Below, piece by piece: positions 9,945 to 21,684 of a stretch of 64,000 bases of DNA (positions are counted from its first letter, which is position 1; the number at the start of each line of letters is the position of its first letter). This DNA comes from Oxytricha trifallax. Lineage: Eukaryota > Ciliophora > Spirotrichea > Sporadotrichida > Oxytrichidae. The position numbers and the translations under genes are program-made. The notes beneath the pieces were generated by a model, which did not search any database, was not told the DNA's origin, and saw only the letters and a list, made by a program, of their open reading frames with translations. The DNA lies in assembly GCA_000711775.1 (NCBI GenBank), contig ARYC01017090.1:62001-126000 (forward strand), in the 5' to 3' direction.

Positions 9945-12365
9945 ATGGACAAAAAGAATCTCAAGAAAAAGCCAGAAGAGGAGGAAGAAGACAAGTAAGT
10001 ATCGTAGCAACTCCTCATCATTCTGAATTTATTCTCTTGTTCTTATGGTCTTAACTCATTACTTTCATAGAGAGGAAGTCGAACTTAATGAGGAAGCCAA
10101 AAGAGAGGCTTAAGGTAAAAGACTAGATAATACTTAGTTAGTTTGATATAAGTTCTTTAAAGGATTCAAAATTTTAATCATAACCAAAGGATTCGGGAGA
10201 AATGATTTAATAACAGAATTTAAGTTTGCCTCTTAAAAGACTAGTCATAGACAAAGAAACCGGTAAAGCTGTAGAAGTCGACATGTACGAGAGAGAATCA
10301 AAGAAGCGTAATCCAGAAAAACTTAAGGCCATCTTTTCAAGCAACTTGGAGCAATCCATCATGCCTTAGGACATCAGTAAGTAGCATTAGTATACATGGC
10401 ATAACAGTATTAATCCTTTTTTTAGAGCCAAATCCAGAGCAACCAGAAGAAGAGTACGAAGTCGAATACGTGTATGGATACAGAACCTTTGATTGCCGCT
10501 AAAATTTGTATATCTTTATAATTATTCATGATTTATATAGGAAATACAACCACAAGGGTCAAGCAGTTTTTATGGCTGCTGCTCTAGGTATAGTACTTGA
10601 TACTGATAAGAATGAGATGAAAGTATTTGGTGGTCAAGAGACTAAGATGGTTGCCAAGAATGTTGCTGATGATTCAAAGTTCCATATGGATGATATCTTA
10701 TCACTCGATGTTAGTGCAGATAGAAAGACAGTCGTAACTGGTCAAGTTGGAAAAGCTCCATCAGTTCACATTTGGGACTCTGAAACTTGCGAATCTAAGG
10801 GCTTCTTCAAGCTTAAGGAAGGATCAAGAGGTGTTGCTGCCATCTCAGTTAGTCCTTGCTTGAGATACGTAGCATGTGTTGATCTTCATAATGATCATCG
10901 TGTTGTTATTCACAACATTAAGAGAAATAAGCAACTCCTTGTTATTGAAGGTAGCAAAGAGAAAATTATTCACTGCGCTTGGTCTAAGAAAGTAGATGAT
11001 CTCAGATTCTGTACTGTCGGTGTGAAAGAAATTAAGTTCTGGAACCCAGCAGATGCAACTAAGAGATTATTTGCTAAGGGTACTGTTGGCACAAAAGCTA
11101 AACTTACAAGTTTCAACTCAGTTTGCTTTGATGTTGAGGGAACTGCTTATACTTCAGGAACTAATGGTATGATCTACACTTGGGATATCTAAGGGCAATT
11201 CGAAAAATGCTTGAAAGCTCACAGCGCCGAAATTACTGCATTAGTCCATGAAAATGGTAAACTTATTTCAGGTGGCAAAGATTGCAAGCTCGTAATCTAC
11301 AGCGCTAAAGGTGGTGAATACAATCTCGAAAAAACTATTGATTTTGAAACTTCTTACCCAAGATCTCTGGATTATTTCAATGGAAAAATCTTGGCTGGTC
11401 TCAGAAGCGGTAGCATTTTTGAAGTCAATGAAGAGACTGAGGAGAGAAGACTTTTACTTGCTTCTCATCACGAAGGTGAAGCTTGGGGTCTTGAAATCAT
11501 TCCTGAAGATAAAACTATTCTTTCAATTGGAGATGATAACAAAGTTATGGTCTTCGATTATGAAAATAAGAGATTCTTAAAGAAAGGAACTATTTCTGAG
11601 AAAGATTAGCCAAAGAACAAAGAGAAGGCAAAGAAAGTCACAGCATCTACCCTTTCAGACTATCCACCAAACAAATAAGGAAGAGCTGTCGCATACTGTA
11701 GCAGCAAGAAACATGTTGCCATTTCAAATAATATGGGTAAAGTCTCTATCAGAGAGAAGGATAATCTTGATCAAAAGGTCAAGACCATTAAAGACCCTGA
11801 GGAATGGTGTGAAGTCTTAAGATACTCACCATGTAACAGATTCTTGGCTGTAGGATCTCACGATAATGCAGTGTACGTTTACGATGTTGAAAACAACTAT
11901 GAACTCTATCACAAGTTTAACAAGCACAACTCCTTCGTTACTTCTCTTGACTGGTCTCAGGATTCAACCTATATCAGATCAGTTTGTGGTGCCTACGAGA
12001 AGCTTTACTTCAACGTTGCTGACAGACAATTCGATGCTGGTGGACTTTCAAGCACTAAGGACAAGCACTGGGCTACCTAAACTGCTAAGATAGGTTGGGA
12101 TGTCGAAGGTATCTATCCTTCAGGTGAGGATGGATCACACATTAATGGTGTTGATACTACCAGAGATCACAAACTCCTCGCAACAGCTGACGACTTTGGT
12201 CTCCTCAACGTTTACAGATATCCATGCGTCAACCTTAAGCACAAGGCTAGAAGTTATGCTGGCCACTCTGAGCATGTAGTTAGAGCTATCTTCACTCCAG
12301 AGGCTGATAGAATCTTCACCATTGGTGGTTATGATAAGACTGTTATCCAATGGAGACGCAAGTGA
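9945..12365 (+). CDS. EML-type (echinoderm microtubule-associated protein-like) WD-repeat protein
   Basis: After a charged N-terminus (MDKKNLKKKPEEEEEDK) comes the HELP motif (VYGYRTFDCRQNL), then about ten WD40-type blades to the C-terminus (VHIWDSET, MIYTWDI, VYVYDVENN, VIQWRRK). This is the architecture of EMAP/EML proteins, which bind microtubules and in ciliates are often axonemal. Introns occur at about 9995-10069, 10379-10424 and a 33-bp one near 10508-10540. A 118-bp IES is bounded by AAAAGACTAG at 10117-10126 and 10235-10244; joining gives GKRLVIDKETGK in frame. The WD body has richer codon use than its neighbours. Stop TGA 12363-12365. Confidence 0.85.
10127..10244. other. IES in the EML-like gene (10-bp pointer)
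   Basis: Direct repeats AAAAGACTAG at 10117-10126 and 10235-10244 bracket an AT-rich insert that contains TGA in the reading frame. Removing the insert with one copy restores the frame. Confidence 0.8.
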
Positions 12366-12865
12366 AATTATTTAAACTCAAGTGAAAAACTTATCTTAGA
12401 AATTTGGGCAATAGTTTTATAGTAAATTAATTATGCAGTGAAAAAAAATAACAAAATAAAATGAAAAATTATCTCCTCTATGTTTATAAATTAAATTATA
12501 TTATATTTTTAATAATATATTAGCTTTTAAAATTATTTTTATCCCAATTGAATTTAAAATTAAATACTATCTGATCTATTACACTCATAAATTAAAATTT
12601 ATATATTAATATTATATAAAAGAATTCAATCATCTTTGTTAACAAATCATAATTTCACATTGGACCTTATATTCTATATTATTATTTATGAAATTCATTT
12701 GGAAGGCAAATACGATTCAGCTAGATTTATGATTAAAATAGAATTTAAATATTGAGTACTATATCTTATTAAATAAAGTTATTTTACGATAAGATTTTTT
12801 ATAACTTTCTTATTGAAAAATTAGCAAACATTTTATGATTTATAATTTTATATATATATATACAA
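12366..12865. other. AT-rich intergenic region
   Basis: About 500 bp of very AT-rich DNA, including a (TA)n tract near 12850-12862. No gene, RNA or repeat is recognised. It separates the convergent ends of the EML-like gene and the minus-strand membrane-protein gene. Confidence 0.6.
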
Positions 12866-13640
12866 TCAAGATTAAAAATCGTTTTTTAATTAGTATTTAG
12901 TGTAAATTTACATTTACTTTTAGTGATTTTGGCCTTGATCTCTAAAATTTCTCATATTTTCTTAATCATCAATGCTGAGTCTTTTTTGACTTTAAGCTTA
13001 ACTGATTTAATCTTCACAACTATCAATCCTTCTATACCCATCTCCGTATTTCTCCTAATTTCTTAAGTATTAATGAAACATTAGCACAGCTATAGATTGT
13101 AAACATGATATATAAAAGCAGCTCACTTCTATAACAATCCAAATGTATAGAAATTTATTCTCACCACTTTATTCTAAGCTTTAGACACCTATTTATCCGA
13201 AAAGTATAACTTAAGCGTATATAAAAATTCCTAGTCCAAAACACCCATTCAGAGAAAATAAAAGTGAAAGTTTTGGCATGAAATTACTCTCATTAAGTTG
13301 AATAAGTTCAGCTATACTTGATAAAGATTCGATAGAGTGGTAGAAAAATAACAACCAAAATAGTATGCTCACTTAAACCTTTTAGAAAGTCTAATCAATA
13401 TTTTCGATATCATTAGGGTTTTAAGGTTGGTCAAGTTAATTCTAGTTTAATTAAGTAGCATCTATTTTATAAGAAATTTCTGAAGGAAACATTGCAATAA
13501 CTAGTATAAAAAATATTCTAAGACTTTTCTATGACTATAAAATTATAGATTTGTTAGGGCGAATACCAAAGAAAATGTAAGTATAACAATTCTCATTGAA
13601 TAGAAGAATTTCTTATGTCTTAAAGTCATTAAGAAGAATT
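12866..13640 (-). CDS. unknown multi-pass membrane protein
   Basis: A minus-strand frame ending at TGA 12866-12868. It holds four hydrophobic segments: IFFILVIAMF, VSILFWLLFFYHS, LLFSLNGCFGLGIFIYAQVI and YIWIVIEVSCFYISC. The tail is polar and Q/S-rich (GDGYRRIDSCEDQISQ). The Gln codons are mostly TAA/TAG. The 5' end is unresolved: a further codon-like stretch at about 13640-13880 (starting MLIKSLLYQTYPFF) is in another phase and may be an upstream exon or segment. The repeated AATTCTTCT near 13600-13640 did not restore a frame. No family recognised. Confidence 0.5.
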
Positions 13641-13880
13641 GTTTGGCAAAATCAGATTAATCTAGCAAATTTTCATCTTACTCTGTTGTATTATATCTAG
13701 TGGCATTATTGTATAATCCATAGTAAGTATTGAACTATTAAGTTTAACCTCATTAGTAGTATTCATCCATATAGAACTAATTTGGCATGCTGGATTTTTA
13801 TTGAAGAAGGGGTAAGTTTAATACAATAGACTTTTAATAAGCATTATCTGATTGTTCAAGAAGAAGTTTGTCTTTTGTAC
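13640..13880 (-). CDS. possible upstream exon/segment of the membrane-protein gene
   Basis: About 75 open codons on the minus strand (MLIKSLLYQTYPFF..ISSIWMNTTNEVKLN). There is no good splice or pointer link to the frame below 13640. It could equally be a chance frame, since TGA alone is a rare stop in AT-rich DNA. Confidence 0.3.
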
Positions 13881-14052
13881 TTTGTCTCATTAAATTTGTT
13901 ATTACAAAAATTCATTAATCTTTTCCACATAATATTGTCATAATTATTAAAATTTTGAATATCTACTGTCTTTAGTCTGAGATTATATGAAATTAAGGGA
14001 AAAAATTAAATTAAATCAGGTATTTCTTTATACTTCTATATACTTTACAACT

Positions 14053-16310
14053 TCAAATCTAATTGTCTTCAGACATAACAGAGTCATTAATTCTCTAATC
14101 TGCAATCTGAGGTTTGGACATATTATTCAGATTTACAGTGTTATTTTTCTTCAAAATTTGGGAAAACTATGACTTTCTCGGTTACTATAATTATCCTTCG
14201 ATTGTTTATAACTGCTCATCATTCCTATTAAGAGAGCTATCAAGTCTATCCACTTATATGTCAAAGTTTAGATTCGCTCTGTTTAAATTATTACCGCTAC
14301 TTATATCATTAATTATGGGCTTTCCTTGTGCTATATTGCTTGTTCTAAGATTTAAAGGTAAAGCCAAATTATTGCTAGATCCATGTTTCTCTGATTTATC
14401 AAGCTTCAAATCTAATTGATATTCCTCCTCGTCATTTTCTAAGACTACATCCTACAGATTTTTATACTTTTATTTTGGCATTGAGGGTCTTTGTATTCTG
14501 TGACTACTCAAAGCCAAATTTTCCATAAATTGCTGGCTCCCATTTTCTAATCGAGAAGATTTGTAATGCTTTTCATCTACTGTGTTCGTCCTATCTCTAT
14601 TCCTAATTAAAGTCTTTTCGTTAAAAGCTGCACTTGAGAATAAATTTGAATGTTGAGAGTCCTATGGTGTGAATTGAGATCTGGTACTGATTTTTTCTTA
14701 AGCATTATCGTTATCTGCTAATTTCTACTTGATAACTATAGAGATGAATAAAAACAAATTGAAGTATTATGACTTACATTGAAGTAATCGATTTTGATAA
14801 TTTTCAAATTGAGATTTGCTTCGTTAAGACTTTTACTCATCATCAGAATCATTCTCATTTTGTCCTTCTGAATCTTTATGCTTGTTGATTATTTTCCCCA
14901 AGTCATTTGTGTAGTTAGATTTATAATTTCTGAATCGAGAGTTGTCAAGAGCGTTTAAACCATTAATAAGCTACTCAAACTACTGTTTTAATTAAATTAG
15001 TTCTTTTGGAGATTGCTTGTAGTAAACTTAATCGAGGATGATTTGCAGACCTGTGAATATCATTTTCAAGGACTTAGTAACATACTATGATTTAAAAGAA
15101 TTTTATATATACTCATAGATAGTGTTTGTGAACTTGAATTGTTAATTTGAATCGGGGATAATATCTTGGAATATTTTACTCTTTGGTTTTGTTTCATTCT
15201 AATCTTCCAGAACAAAATCAAAAGTTCTAACCAGTATTATTAGCCTTTTTATAAGCTACTTGAGATACTCTCGCTTTTATGCTTTTAATTCCTTAATGCT
15301 CAGCCTATTTTCTAATGAATTGATAATGTTTTAGTTTGTGACTCTATTACTGCGATTGGGACTCAATTTATCTTCAGCGTCTGTTTTAGATCTCACTCTT
15401 TAGATTATTTAATGTTATGCGTTCACTCCTAGTTGAGGGTCTTACTCGAGGGAGCTCATTTGATATTCTTCTGAAAAACAAATAAATTTAAATGTTAAAT
15501 GTAAATTGTTCTTCTCTCTTCTCGATTATCTCTTAGATCTCCTCATCATTATTTTATCTCTGAATACTATGCTCAAGTAACTCAAGCATTAAGATGTTTT
15601 CGTTTTTAATGTATGTTATTGCCAGAATATAAAAAACAAAGTTAATTTGAAAATGTATTTCTATTCTGTTTCGTTTCAAGTCTCATTTATCATTTTATCT
15701 ATATATAAGGTTTTTTTATGGAAATTTAAAGCGTTTAAATTAAAGTATAATTTTTACCACTTCTAAGATTTTATATCTATTAAATTATGAGTTCATGTAT
15801 AGTGGAAATCTCAATTCTTAATCTCCTATATTATATATAATATCCTTTAATTACTTTAATTTTAGTAATAACAATGATGAACTAGGGTTTACCTATGGCA
15901 TATTATAATTGAGCATGTTCTTGATCATTACCAAAAGATCTTCATTAATTTGAAATTGCTTTCGATTTATCTAATTTTCTTGATGTTTTAAGAATTCTTT
16001 TTCCTCAAATATCCGCTTCGAGGTGTACCTTGATGTCAATAATTGTTATGAATTTTTCTTACCAAATTAGGAAAGACTTCTGACGTTTCTGTTATAGCGA
16101 GGTTCCACTTTTTAAGAATAAGATCTGTTGCTTCTGTTTTGAATGAAACTTCTATCAAACTAAATAATACATTTAAATGAGATTTTATTAAACAAATACG
16201 ATTTTCTTTTAGAAATAAAAAGATCAGTATTTTAATTATAAAATTTTCAAATAAATAATAACATATAAGTAAAATTTGCTTGAATTTTACTATATTCAAA
16301 TTTTGTGATA
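14053..16310 (-). CDS. unknown low-complexity protein
   Basis: The main exon runs from about 15560 to TGA 14053-14055 and includes MSSLEQDPQLGVNAQ at 15459 and KRLIILVRTFDFVLEDQ. A 42-bp intron (GTAAGTCATAAT..CTATAG) lies near 14743-14784. Upstream exons appear at about 15880-16070 (EEKEFLKHQENQINRKQF, NEDLLVMIKNML) and 16070-16170 (SLIEVSFKTEATDLILKKW), joined by short introns. Composition is rich in Q, N, S and K with helical stretches. No domain recognised. The frame is open upstream into the next feature, so both may be one gene. Confidence 0.5.
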
Positions 16311-16329
16311 AGGGTTTCGAGGTAAAAAG

Positions 16330-17623
16330 ATATTAATACTTTTTAATTTTATTTTACTTTTTAAAAAATTAAGCATCTTTATATTGATTTAAGTTCCAAG
16401 ATTTTAAGAAAAATTAAATATTTTTTTATGTATAAAAATAAAAAAACTAATCATTTAATTTGTCTTCTTCTTACTCTGCATTATTATCTGAATCAAATCT
16501 TTGCTCATTTTTATCATTATTTTCATCCGGAACTATTTCATATTTGATATTTCCATCCTCACCCTGATGTATAATCTATGATTTTAATAAAGCTTATTAT
16601 TGTGCAAATTCTTCTCCAAATACATTGTTCAATGTCACATATTTCTCTATAAGAAAGTTCTTTTGTTTTATTTCCTCTGATACTTGATTCATAGAGTTTA
16701 TTTGTGAATCTACAACTGATTTAGCGAAAGTCTGACTTATGCTTAAAAATAAGAATAACAGATTAATATTTAAGAGAAAGTATTAAGACTAAAATAGACA
16801 TTAAATAAATGCTCATTGTGTTGTTGTTTTTAGAGGATAAAGTTTTCTCATTTTTATCTTATTCAGTCTCTTAAATAAGATAGTCTTAATCATTAATTTG
16901 CATATCTACTACCTCAAGCATTTGGTTAAACTAATTAGAGATAAATGCTATAGAATGCAATTCAAATGTCTCTTATATAGTCAAGTATAATTAAAAAACT
17001 AACTTCAATAATTCGATAATATTTGCTTTATAGCTTTCACTGTCTTGCTCTGATTGGTCTAACTATTTTTATTGAATGCTCTATGTATTTTGGAACTTGC
17101 CATGATCAATATTATTTCGATTACTATCTATATTATCTCTGCTTCTGTTGCTGTCTTGTTCAAACCTATTAGCATATTGAAATATCTCCAATTTTTAATT
17201 GATATCTCTATGAGGACTCACTCTATTTGTATCAATCACATTTTACTGAATAGGGTTGATATTATCGAGATTTAGCTTTGAATCTTAATCTGAAATAAGT
17301 TTGTTTACGAGAAAAGTGCCCGAATCTTAATCTTATAAGTTCATGCCATATAAATCTCGTTCTTTATAGTTTAAGTTTTAGTTTAAGTTGAAAGTGAAGG
17401 GACTATTGTTTTAATCAATTTAGGCATTCTTAACACTATCTTTTGGCTGATTTAAAGTGTGATAAAATAATAGTAAAAAATTATTTGACATTAGTTTTTA
17501 GAGATGCATATGCGGTCCTTCTAGAGTCAAAGATTAAAGGTTATGTTCTTAAATGCTCAAGTTTTAGTCTAAGTTAAATTTTTAAGAGGCTATACTTGGG
17601 TTTTCCATCAAGTTTTCATTCAT
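16330..17623 (-). CDS. unknown Asn/Gln-rich protein, perhaps the 5' part of the preceding minus-strand gene
   Basis: ATG at 17621-17623 (MNENLMENPSIASQKF). It is very rich in N, Q, D and S, then helical (IIELLKLVFQLYLTIQETF). An intron near 16760-16815 (GTCTATTTTAG..TTTTTAAG) keeps the frame into SQTFAKSVVDSQINSMNQ and an acidic tail (DNNAEQEEDKLNDQ). No TGA follows before the exons near 16300. Either the two features form one gene of over 900 residues, or an IES hides the stop. No family recognised. Confidence 0.45.
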
Positions 17624-17786
17624 TTTGTATATTATATTATAGAAGTTTTATTTAATTAATGTAAATAGACATTGAGTATTTTAAGAATAATCAGTCCTTC
17701 ATTCTTAGGAAAGTAAAATTGCGTGATATAAGTTAATTAATGAATAATAATTAATAAATAAATAAAGAAAAAGCAGATTTATATAA

Positions 17787-18227
17787 ATGGCAGGAAACAG
17801 ATTTAAATTCGTTGAGTGGACTTACATCAGACACCTCAGTGACGATTCACCAATCTCCAGAGCTGCTGATGATATTATCTCAACCCCAGACAAGCACCTT
17901 CTCACACAAGCTGAAGTCAACCAAGCTGAGGGTGGTGCTGCCGGTCTTGCTGTGCAAGCTGGTACTGTTGTTCTCGGCCTCTCAGCTCTCTTCGCTGTGA
18001 GACCCAGATATTTGACTTACCTCAAGAATGCTCAACTTAGACCACTTGAATGGTTAGCTATTTCTGGTACTGCTTTTGCCAGTTATCATATTGGATACGA
18101 ACTCGGTGCTCGTTTCACCGGAGATGCCCAAAAATTAAGAAATCACTGGATGGCATACTACTTCGTTAAGCAAAACAACAGATTTGAAGGAAGATAAATC
18201 CTTACTAAACCTCCCAAGTTCTACTGA
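17787..18227 (+). CDS. small, probably highly expressed protein, perhaps mitochondrial membrane
   Basis: A compact single-exon frame of 146 codons (MAGNRFKFVEWTYIRHLSDD). An in-frame TAA (18196-18198) is read as Gln and the frame ends at TGA 18225-18227 (ILTKPPKFY). Codons are much GC-richer than in its neighbours, typical of strongly expressed ciliate genes. Two apolar segments (AGLAVQAGTVVLGLSALFAV and PLEWLAISGTAFASYHIGYE) suggest a membrane protein. It looks like a small accessory subunit of a mitochondrial complex, but that is inference; no family is recognised. No IES is seen. Confidence 0.7.
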
Positions 18228-18616
18228 ACATGAGGATAGAGATTAAAGTGTAATTCTAACACTTTAGAATCATATATCGATGCTATTCAAAATCTATAGA
18301 GTTAGTGGTTTTAAGAAGTTGCTGAGATTTTATCAAAGTACAATTTAAACTTATTAAGATCACCTAGTTTTGTAGATTAGCTCTTTATTTAAATGCAAAA
18401 TTTACATCAACATTATCATCTCTTTTATTTATACATGCAATCAATAAACTTAGAAAGCTGATCATTCTTAATATAAATTAAATAAAAAGGTTTAATATAA
18501 ACTCTAGTTCACGAGGAAGGTCTATTCTATAGATTTAATAAATTTTATTTTAGTAATATTCTGGGTACAAGTCTATTAAATTTAATTACAAAATATCTAA
18601 CGTCTATCTAAAAAAT
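18228..18616. other. intergenic region
   Basis: About 390 bp without a convincing coding frame, RNA gene or repeat, between two genes on the same strand. Confidence 0.5.
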
Positions 18617-20831
18617 ATGAGCCAAGCAAGAGAATATAAAATGAAGGAGTACTTCACAAGTACAGTCAATCATGAAAGCATTCATGCTACTGATTTATCA
18701 GGGGATCGTACTTATAAAATGACCTACAACAGCACTTAATCACGCTCACGTGAAAGAGTCTCACCCATTAGATTAACAGACACTTTTAGAACTACTATGA
18801 TTCTAGGGGAGGATCAATAATCCTCAACATCAGTTCACTACTCAACTTAACAAAAGATTGTTAAGTAGTCAAGCTATAGCACAGTGCAAAACGAAATCGT
18901 TGACTAGCAGTAATATCACAGAGATCAATATCAGACACATACAAGTTCGTTAAAGCAGAAATATTTCTCAAATTCTAGAAGTAGAAGTCCGTTATAAAAC
19001 TCAGGGAGCAAACATAACTTCAAAGGTCCTATCAATCCCAGTGATCGGGAATTATCATCAGAGTAGCAGAGAAATATAACTCTTGCCAATTAAAGATAAT
19101 ACTCAATCAACAAAGATAGATGTGGCAACACGAGTTATGGAGCTAAGTCAGTTTTAAATTCTGATGATATAGAGAATAATGCAAATTTTGATGTCAAAAT
19201 CTATGAAACTCAGAAAAGATAGGAGAAAAGTGGCATGAGAAATCTAGACAGTAATCTTGGAATTGTAATTGGAGGATCAGATCAAACTGAAAATTAAGAA
19301 TTAATTAAAGAGACTCACATGTAATAAAAAATCAGGAAAATGGAGTCAAAGCTATTCTCGTTACCTTATGAGGTTAACTTTGAATCAATTAAGTCATAGT
19401 AGAAAAAATATAGCGATAGTTAAAATGACAAAAGAAACGAGTTTGAAACTAGTTACACAAATCCATTCAACAAATAAGTTAAAGATATCTCAAAGAATAG
19501 TCACAGTAGATCAAGTAGTAGAAACTAAATATAGAAATCTGCTTCAAAATAAATCGATTAAATCTCATAAAATGAACAAATTAAGCTTGTCTATGATTTA
19601 GAAATTAACTCAAAGGAAAGTACAAGAAAAATTACCTAGAAAGATTTATCACTTCTCTGTAGCAAAGTTGAACTTTTAAACCCAGAGTTAAATCATAATT
19701 ATTAAACTAACAGTCAGCTAAGCAAATCATCAATTACAATTAAAGATGCCAAAGATGGTAAAAAATCTTAATAAATTATTGAGTATTTGAAACAACAAGG
19801 GTACGATATTGAGGTTAAAAGCAGATACACAGAAACTGGTGTCTAAAATTAAACCTAAGGTTTACCCTAAAAGAAGCCAACTCTTGATTTGGCTAGATAA
19901 ATTTAAAACAGATTCTAACAGAAAAATTAGAAAGATGACAACTCATAAACTCCTGCTAGAGCTAACAGATTTAACTAACATACTGTTGTTTAAAGTTAAA
20001 GTTAAAACAGTAGATCTACTTCAAGAAATAGCTCTTCCTAGAAAATTGTATTAAAAAGCTATAATTAGCAATAGAGCTTCAGTATCAATAACTATGGGGC
20101 AGGTGAAACCTTAAACAATTCAACTTCAAACAAGGATCAGAGTTAATTCTTAGAAAATTTGATAAGTGTTAGAAATTCAAGCAAATCACCCATATCGAGA
20201 AAAGAATCAGATAAAATCGTTTCCACCTAGCAAGTTAATACTTTTTATTTATAAAAATATTCTTAGTACTATTAAGTTTCTTATAAAATCAGTAATTATT
20301 CAACAGTGCAGCAAGAAAAATCCAAGTCTCGACATCGAAGCGAGTAAGTATAAAATGTTTGCTTAAATCACCTTTTTTAGTGAAACAAAGTTTGCGCATG
20401 ATCATTTTTAGACTTGGCAAGTAGTCAATAGTTTAACTCCTGCTCAATTAAAAATCAAGGAAAGCTCATCACCCACCAGGACTTAAGAGTCCCAGTCTAT
20501 CAGAGAAAAATCAAAATCTATCCAAAGAGAGAAATCAAGCCAAAGAGACAAATCAGAGACTAAGCAAATAACTTCATTTAAAAAAGATTCAAAGTCAACA
20601 GTAAAGATAACCGATTCTAATTACACAAGCAGCATTAGCTAATTCCAAACAGTTGACAATCACATTAATGTCTTTAATAAAAGCAAGACTTAAACAGGAT
20701 TAAAAGAGGGTGGGCAAACCTCAACTTAAAAATAGAGAGATGTTACACCATCTATGGGCTCTAATTACATGTCACACACTACATCATCCATTAATAAAGT
20801 AGCTGCTCCTTCCCTCAAAACAACTGTATGA
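18617..20831 (+). CDS. large Ser/Gln/Lys-rich unknown protein
   Basis: ATG at 18617 (MSQAREYKMKEYFTSTVN) opens a frame of over 500 codons with many TAA/TAG. It spans the false stops that chop it in a standard reading. A 37-bp intron (GTAAGTATAAAA..TTTTTTAG, about 20344-20380) links to SETKFAHDHFQTWQ and a repeat-like basic region (EKSKSIQREKSSQRDKSE). The stop is TGA 20829-20831. There are no membrane segments and no recognised domain. The composition fits a disordered cytoskeletal or basal-body protein, which is inference only. Confidence 0.65.
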
Positions 20832-21090
20832 AAAACATTTAATATTTTATTCTTATTCAAATATGAAAGTTATGGATTATTTATTTCATTATTATTAGTT
20901 TAACTTATGGAATATTTCAATCAAGCTGAGTTTATAATGATTTAAATTCTTATTAACATTTAGAATTATTATAAAAACCGCATAATTAAAATGCTTTTAA
21001 ATGTTAATCTTCATTATATTCACAAAATTGATGTTAGCATCATTACGTATACTTTTAATGGCTATTTTGAATGAGAATTTTAATGTTTAT
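20832..21090. other. AT-rich spacer
   Basis: No coding frame or RNA is recognised. It lies between a plus-strand gene end and the end of an inverted gene segment. Confidence 0.5.
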
Positions 21091-21441
21091 TCAATGTTTC
21101 TAGGTTTTATATAACTAATCAACCTTATCCTCATCATTGAATCCCTTTATATCTTCACTATCTAATCTTAGCGGCTAATGCCTCTCTTTATCTTATTCCT
21201 AATGCCTTAATTCTTCCATTTCTCTTTGCTATTTCATGGCTGTAAGTCTCATTATATTTTTCTTGTATCTTAAAGGTCGCTCAAATATTTGATCCTTTTG
21301 AATTCCAGACATATAGATAGAAATGGCCATTATTGCGGCAAGAACTATTTCAAGTGCGTATAAGCATTCAGATTCAAGGGATTCTCTAACAATTTTACCA
21401 AATGTTAAACCTGAAAGACCTCCCATAGCCCCGCAAGCACT
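21091..21441 (-). CDS. inverted 3' segment of the MFS transporter gene
   Basis: The minus strand reads SACGAMGGLSGLTFGKIV, then an apolar helix (YALEIVLAAIMAISIYMSGI), then a charged tail ending KTQKH at TGA 21091-21093. It supplies the last transmembrane region missing from the plus-strand block 21685-23301. The shared 8-bp pointer AGTGCTTG lies at 21434-21441 (complement) and 23294-23301. Joining there gives MYGIVSACGAMGG in frame. The segment lies upstream of, and inverted to, the block it must follow. Confidence 0.8.
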
Positions 21442-21684
21442 GACTACTTCTTAAAAAATTAAAAAGGTTTTAAAAAAACATAAAATCATACGATTTGATT
21501 ACAAATTAATCAGTTAAAATATTTAATTAGGTTGAAATAAATATGAATTCTAGACTGGGAGTGTTTTGATAATAGAATATTATTTTAATAAGTAAATTTA
21601 AAACTGAGTCAACCGAAAATTAGCAAAGATTCCAATCTTATTTCAAGTAATACACAAATTGGATATAGTATTGAAATATAAAAT

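Noticed and set aside
10506-11192. Separate WD-repeat gene starting at the Met at 10506
   Set aside because: That Met is within a 33-bp intron; the true gene starts at 9945 and passes through in-frame TAA codons.
11866-12350. Overlapping frames on both strands within the WD-repeat gene
   Set aside because: They are shadows of the EML-like coding sequence and follow its codon bias.
13600-13650. AATTCTTCT repeats as an IES pointer
   Set aside because: Joining the two copies does not keep either reading frame.
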